Below, one piece after another: positions 5,730 through 8,108 of a stretch of 8,108 bases of DNA. Where the stretch lies: contig JAFTSR010000046.1 of NCBI GenBank assembly GCA_017467225.1, positions 1 through 8,108 of the forward strand. Reading direction: 5' to 3'. Made by a program: the position numbers and the translations under genes. Position 1 is the stretch's first letter, and each line of letters opens with the position of its first letter. The notes below the pieces were generated by a model, which was not told the DNA's origin, did not search any database, and saw nothing but the letters and a program-made list of their open reading frames with translations. The DNA comes from Clostridia bacterium. Lineage in GTDB: Bacteria; Bacillota_A; Clostridia; Oscillospirales; CAG-272.

Positions 5730-7373
5730 ATGATCCAACAGATTACTGCCGCCCAGCTGTTTCGCATGGCGGCATACGCTTGCGCCCAGTTGAGTGCGGA
5801 AAGCGAAAACGTGAACCAGCTCAACGTATTTCCCGTCCCGGACGGCGACACGGGTTCCAATATGAGCATGACTATGCAGGGCGTGGACGAGCGCGCCGAG
5901 GCAGCCGAGGATATTTCCTCCTGTGCTGCGGCCATCGGTGCGGGAATGCTGCGCTGCGCCAGAGGTAACTCCGGTGTTATCCTGTCCGTCTTTTTCCGCG
6001 GACTGGCCAAGGGCCTTGACGGCGTGCGCCTGGCAGGCGCGGCTGACCTTTCCCGTGCGCTGCAGACGGCGGTAGAGGCGGCTTACGGTGCCGTGATGAA
6101 CCCGACGGAGGGAACCATTCTGACCGTCATGAAGGAGAGCGCACACGGCGCGGCTGCTTACGTGAAGGAGGGCGGTGAGGACGTTGCTGCCATGTTTGAC
6201 CGTATGGTTGACTGCGCACACCGGGCCTTGGAGAGAACACCTGAGCTTTTGCCGATGCTTAAAAAGGCCGGCGTTGTCGATGCCGGCGGTTACGGCTTTG
6301 AAATTATTTTGCGTGCGATGCGTGCATCGCTCCTTGGCCAGGAGGAGAATTTCTCCCTGGACGAGTTTAGACGCAGTGCAAAGGCTCCCAAAAAGCTTTC
6401 GGCGGCCGCTGCTTCGGACACGGAGATCGTTTACCCGTATTGCACCGAGTGTATCATAGAGAAATCTGAGGAATATCACGGCGAAGGAACGGTTGAGGCG
6501 CTGCGTCAGGTGGTGCTCTCTGCCGGTGACAGCGCGGTATTTGTCGATGACGCCGAGATCGTCAAGATCCACGTGCACACGAGCGACCCGGGCGCGGTGC
6601 TGTCGGCAGCCGTCAAGTACGGTAGCCTTTTGACGGTCAAGATCGAAAACATGCGCGTGCAGCATTCGGAGCTTTCCGAGTCCGCGAGCGCGACGCGTCC
6701 GATCGTGGCAGGGAAATACAGCTTTGTTTCGGTTGCCAACGGCGATGGCATTTGTGCCGTTTTGCGTGATCTGGGCGTGGATGAGATGGTCATCGGCGGT
6801 CAGACCATGAATCCCAGCACCGAACAGATGCTGCAGGCGATTGACCGCACCGACGGCGAATACGTCTTTGTTTTGCCGAACAATTCCAACATTATATTGG
6901 TTGCGCAGCAGGCGGCAGCTATGCTGCAGGACAGCGGCCGACGCGTGTACGTCATGCCCTCCAAGTCCGTACCGCAGGGTATTTCGGCGATGTACGCCTT
7001 TGATCCCGAGGCCTCGTTTGAGGACAACGTCGAGCAGATGCGAGAGGCGATGGCGGGCGTTTGCACGCTATCGATGACGCAGGCGGTTCGCGATGCGGAC
7101 GTAGATGGCTTGCATATCACCAAAGGCCAGGTTCTGGGTCTTGTCAACAACAAAGTAGAAAAAGTAAGCAATTCTTTGATGGAGTGTCTGGAGAGCCTGA
7201 TGGATCACCTGGTGCATGCCAGCTGCGTGACGGTGTTCTGCGGCGAGGGTGTGGATCATGACGAGGCATCCGAGATCACGGCACTTCTGCGCGGCTCTTT
7301 GCAGGAGGATACCGATCTGACCGTTATGGACGGCGGCCAGCCGGTATATTCGCTGATCATTGCAGGCGAGTGA
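5730..7373 (+). CDS. fakA: Fatty acid kinase, DhaL-DegV two-module protein (FakA/YloV type)
   Basis: A 547-residue soluble kinase that phosphorylates FakB-bound fatty acid with ATP. Residues 1-200 form the DhaL/DAK2-type nucleotide domain: NVFPVPDGDTGSNM (32-45), where Asp38 and Asp40 are the expected Mg ligands, RGNSGVILS (78-86), the GTIL segment (128-131) and DAGGYG (184-189). A middle domain (about 230-315) carries PYCTEC (236-241) and HVHTSDPG (281-288); Cys238, His281 and His283 match the metal site known in FakA. Residues 325-547 are a DegV-like domain with GGQTMNPST (356-364) and NNSN (384-387). Length and domain order are normal for the family. ATG 5730 has GGAGG (5717-5721) eight bases upstream. 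Its place between a FakB gene and a regulator supports the kinase role over dihydroxyacetone kinase, which usually splits DhaK and DhaL. Confidence 0.92.
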   Translation: MIQQITAAQLFRMAAYACAQLSAESENVNQLNVFPVPDGDTGSNMSMTMQGVDERAEAAEDISSCAAAIGAGMLRCARGNSGVILSVFFRGLAKGLDGVRLAGAADLSRALQTAVEAAYGAVMNPTEGTILTVMKESAHGAAAYVKEGGEDVAAMFDRMVDCAHRALERTPELLPMLKKAGVVDAGGYGFEIILRAMRASLLGQEENFSLDEFRRSAKAPKKLSAAAASDTEIVYPYCTECIIEKSEEYHGEGTVEALRQVVLSAGDSAVFVDDAEIVKIHVHTSDPGAVLSAAVKYGSLLTVKIENMRVQHSELSESASATRPIVAGKYSFVSVANGDGICAVLRDLGVDEMVIGGQTMNPSTEQMLQAIDRTDGEYVFVLPNNSNIILVAQQAAAMLQDSGRRVYVMPSKSVPQGISAMYAFDPEASFEDNVEQMREAMAGVCTLSMTQAVRDADVDGLHITKGQVLGLVNNKVEKVSNSLMECLESLMDHLVHASCVTVFCGEGVDHDEASEITALLRGSLQEDTDLTVMDGGQPVYSLIIAGE

Positions 7374-7399
7374 GAGATAGAAAGGGACTTGACGTAACG

Positions 7400-7963
7400 A
7401 TGGAAGAATTAACCACCAAAGTAGCGCTTTTGCAGGCGGGCATCCGTGAGATTCGTAAATACGGCCTTAGCAATATGTCGATGCGCCGTGTTGCGCTCAA
7501 CTGCGAGCTTTCCTGCGCAACGCCTTACAAGCACTTCAAAAATAAAGATGAGTTTATTATTGAGGTGTTCAACTACATTCACCGACAGTGGAGCAGCATT
7601 CAATCTGAGATCGTCGCGCAATATACCGACACCCGTGAGCAGATCATTCAGACCTGCATCGCTTACATCCGTTTTTTGGTAGACAATCCCGACTTCCGTT
7701 CTATTCTGTTTGCACAGGATGACTCGCTCAGCCGCGAGCAGCGCTTGGCGAAGTCACAGATCAGCCGTGGCAGCCTGCATATCATCAATGAATATTGTGA
7801 GAGCGTGCAGATGCCCAAGGAGGTTCGCTTCCGTAAGACGTATGTGGTTCGTTCGATGATTTACGGCGCAGCGTTTTTGCTGGGCAGCGGTGAATTGGCG
7901 AACGCGGAGGAGACCTATGAGATGGTTTACTCCATGATTGATCGGGAATTTGATATTGAATAA
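7400..7963 (+). CDS. TetR/AcrR-family transcriptional regulator
   Basis: A 187-residue protein with an N-terminal TetR helix-turn-helix. Helix 1 spans about 4-21, and the DNA-reading part runs from MSMRRVALNC (26-35) to TPYKHFKNKDEF (41-52), which carries the YKHFKNK hallmark. The remaining 135 residues are helical and would form the ligand and dimer domain; no known ligand class can be recognised. ATG 7400 has an AAAGGGA (7381-7387) some 12 bases upstream, slightly long. A GTG at 7370 overlapping the fakA stop (GTGA) would add ten residues and is the alternative start. As last gene of the fakB-fakA operon it probably senses a lipid-related signal and acts on the operon, perhaps at the palindrome at 4726-4742; this is inference from position. 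Confidence 0.9.
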   Translation: MEELTTKVALLQAGIREIRKYGLSNMSMRRVALNCELSCATPYKHFKNKDEFIIEVFNYIHRQWSSIQSEIVAQYTDTREQIIQTCIAYIRFLVDNPDFRSILFAQDDSLSREQRLAKSQISRGSLHIINEYCESVQMPKEVRFRKTYVVRSMIYGAAFLLGSGELANAEETYEMVYSMIDREFDIE

Positions 7964-7968
7964 ATATG

Positions 7969-8001
7969 AAAATCTCCGCAGGTGACTGCGGAGATTTTTT
8001 T
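7969..8001 (+). terminator. Intrinsic terminator after tetR, between convergent genes
   Basis: AAAATCTCCGCA (7969-7980) pairs with TGCGGAGATTTT (7987-7998) through 12 base pairs around a six-base loop, and the T-tract runs 7995-8001. It begins five bases after the tetR stop. Read on the - strand the same stem is followed by only four T residues, so it may also serve the converging gene, more weakly. Confidence 0.93.
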
Positions 8002-8018
8002 GTCGTATCGTTAGATGT

Positions 8019-8108
8019 TTATTGCTGCGTATCTTCCAGAGCGCTGTGCGCGTCCTGTCCCGTTTCGGCGCGGTAGCGTGCAAAATCGGTATAATCAACG
8101 CCGCCGAA
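8019..8108 (-). CDS. 3' end of an unidentified convergent gene (partial)
   Basis: Reading the - strand from the window edge gives 29 residues ending at TAA (8019-8021). The visible part includes DYTDFARYRAETGQDAHS. A short linker ending in A-x-TGQD-x-HS of this sort is familiar to me from the C-termini of large extracellular parallel-beta-helix carbohydrate-active proteins, but the stretch is too short for a firm call. The gene ends 17 bases from the terminator shared with the tetR operon. Codon choice fits coding, and the + strand here offers no ORF with an RBS. Confidence 0.5.
   Translation of the reverse strand, partial: FGGVDYTDFARYRAETGQDAHSALEDTQQ

Noticed and set aside
4755..6665. 636-codon open frame on the - strand across fakB and fakA
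   Set aside because: It overlaps two well-supported kinase-system genes and the operon leader. The translation lacks recognisable motifs and is biased in the way antisense frames of GC-rich genes are.
5730..7373. Dihydroxyacetone kinase
   Set aside because: The DhaL-like N-terminal domain is shared, but the middle Cys/His metal domain, the DegV-like C-terminal domain and the neighbouring FakB gene indicate a fatty acid kinase.

Overview
The window looks like chromosomal DNA from a low- to mid-GC Bacillota, most likely a gut-type clostridium (Oscillospirales/Ruminococcaceae-like). This rests on strong AGGAGG-type ribosome binding sites, consensus sigma-A promoters with extended -10 elements, a fatty-acid kinase (FakA/FakB) pair typical of Gram-positive bacteria, and long A/T-centred hairpins between genes. 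The taxon is an inference; no rRNA or other marker is present.

Layout: (1) 2-106, the last 34 codons of an unrecognised + strand gene. (2) 107-377, a non-coding stretch holding five possible stem-loops and no convincing sigma-A promoter. (3) 378-4483, a tight three-gene cluster: a cytoplasmic GH63/mannosylglycerate-hydrolase-like glycosidase, an ABC ATPase and its large ABC exporter-type membrane subunit. It ends at a strong intrinsic terminator (4487-4528). (4) 4529-4799, a control region with two sigma-A promoters. The second is a perfect TTGACA-17-TATAAT with extended -10, and a perfect 17-bp palindrome begins about where its transcript would start. (5) 4800-7963, three + strand genes: a DegV/FakB fatty-acid-binding protein, a DhaL-DegV two-module fatty acid kinase (FakA/YloV type) and a TetR-family regulator. 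They end at a second intrinsic terminator (7969-8001). (6) 8019-8108, the 3' end of a convergent gene on the - strand.

How the genes may work together: FakB carries a free fatty acid and FakA phosphorylates it to acyl-phosphate, which feeds phospholipid synthesis. A TetR regulator as third gene, plus a palindrome positioned as an operator at the operon's best promoter, suggests an autoregulated, possibly acyl-ligand-responsive circuit. That circuit is the best candidate here for something little described, but the link between regulator, palindrome and fatty acid is inferred from position only. The glycosidase-ABC cluster is separate; its substrate and what the transporter moves cannot be read from the sequence.
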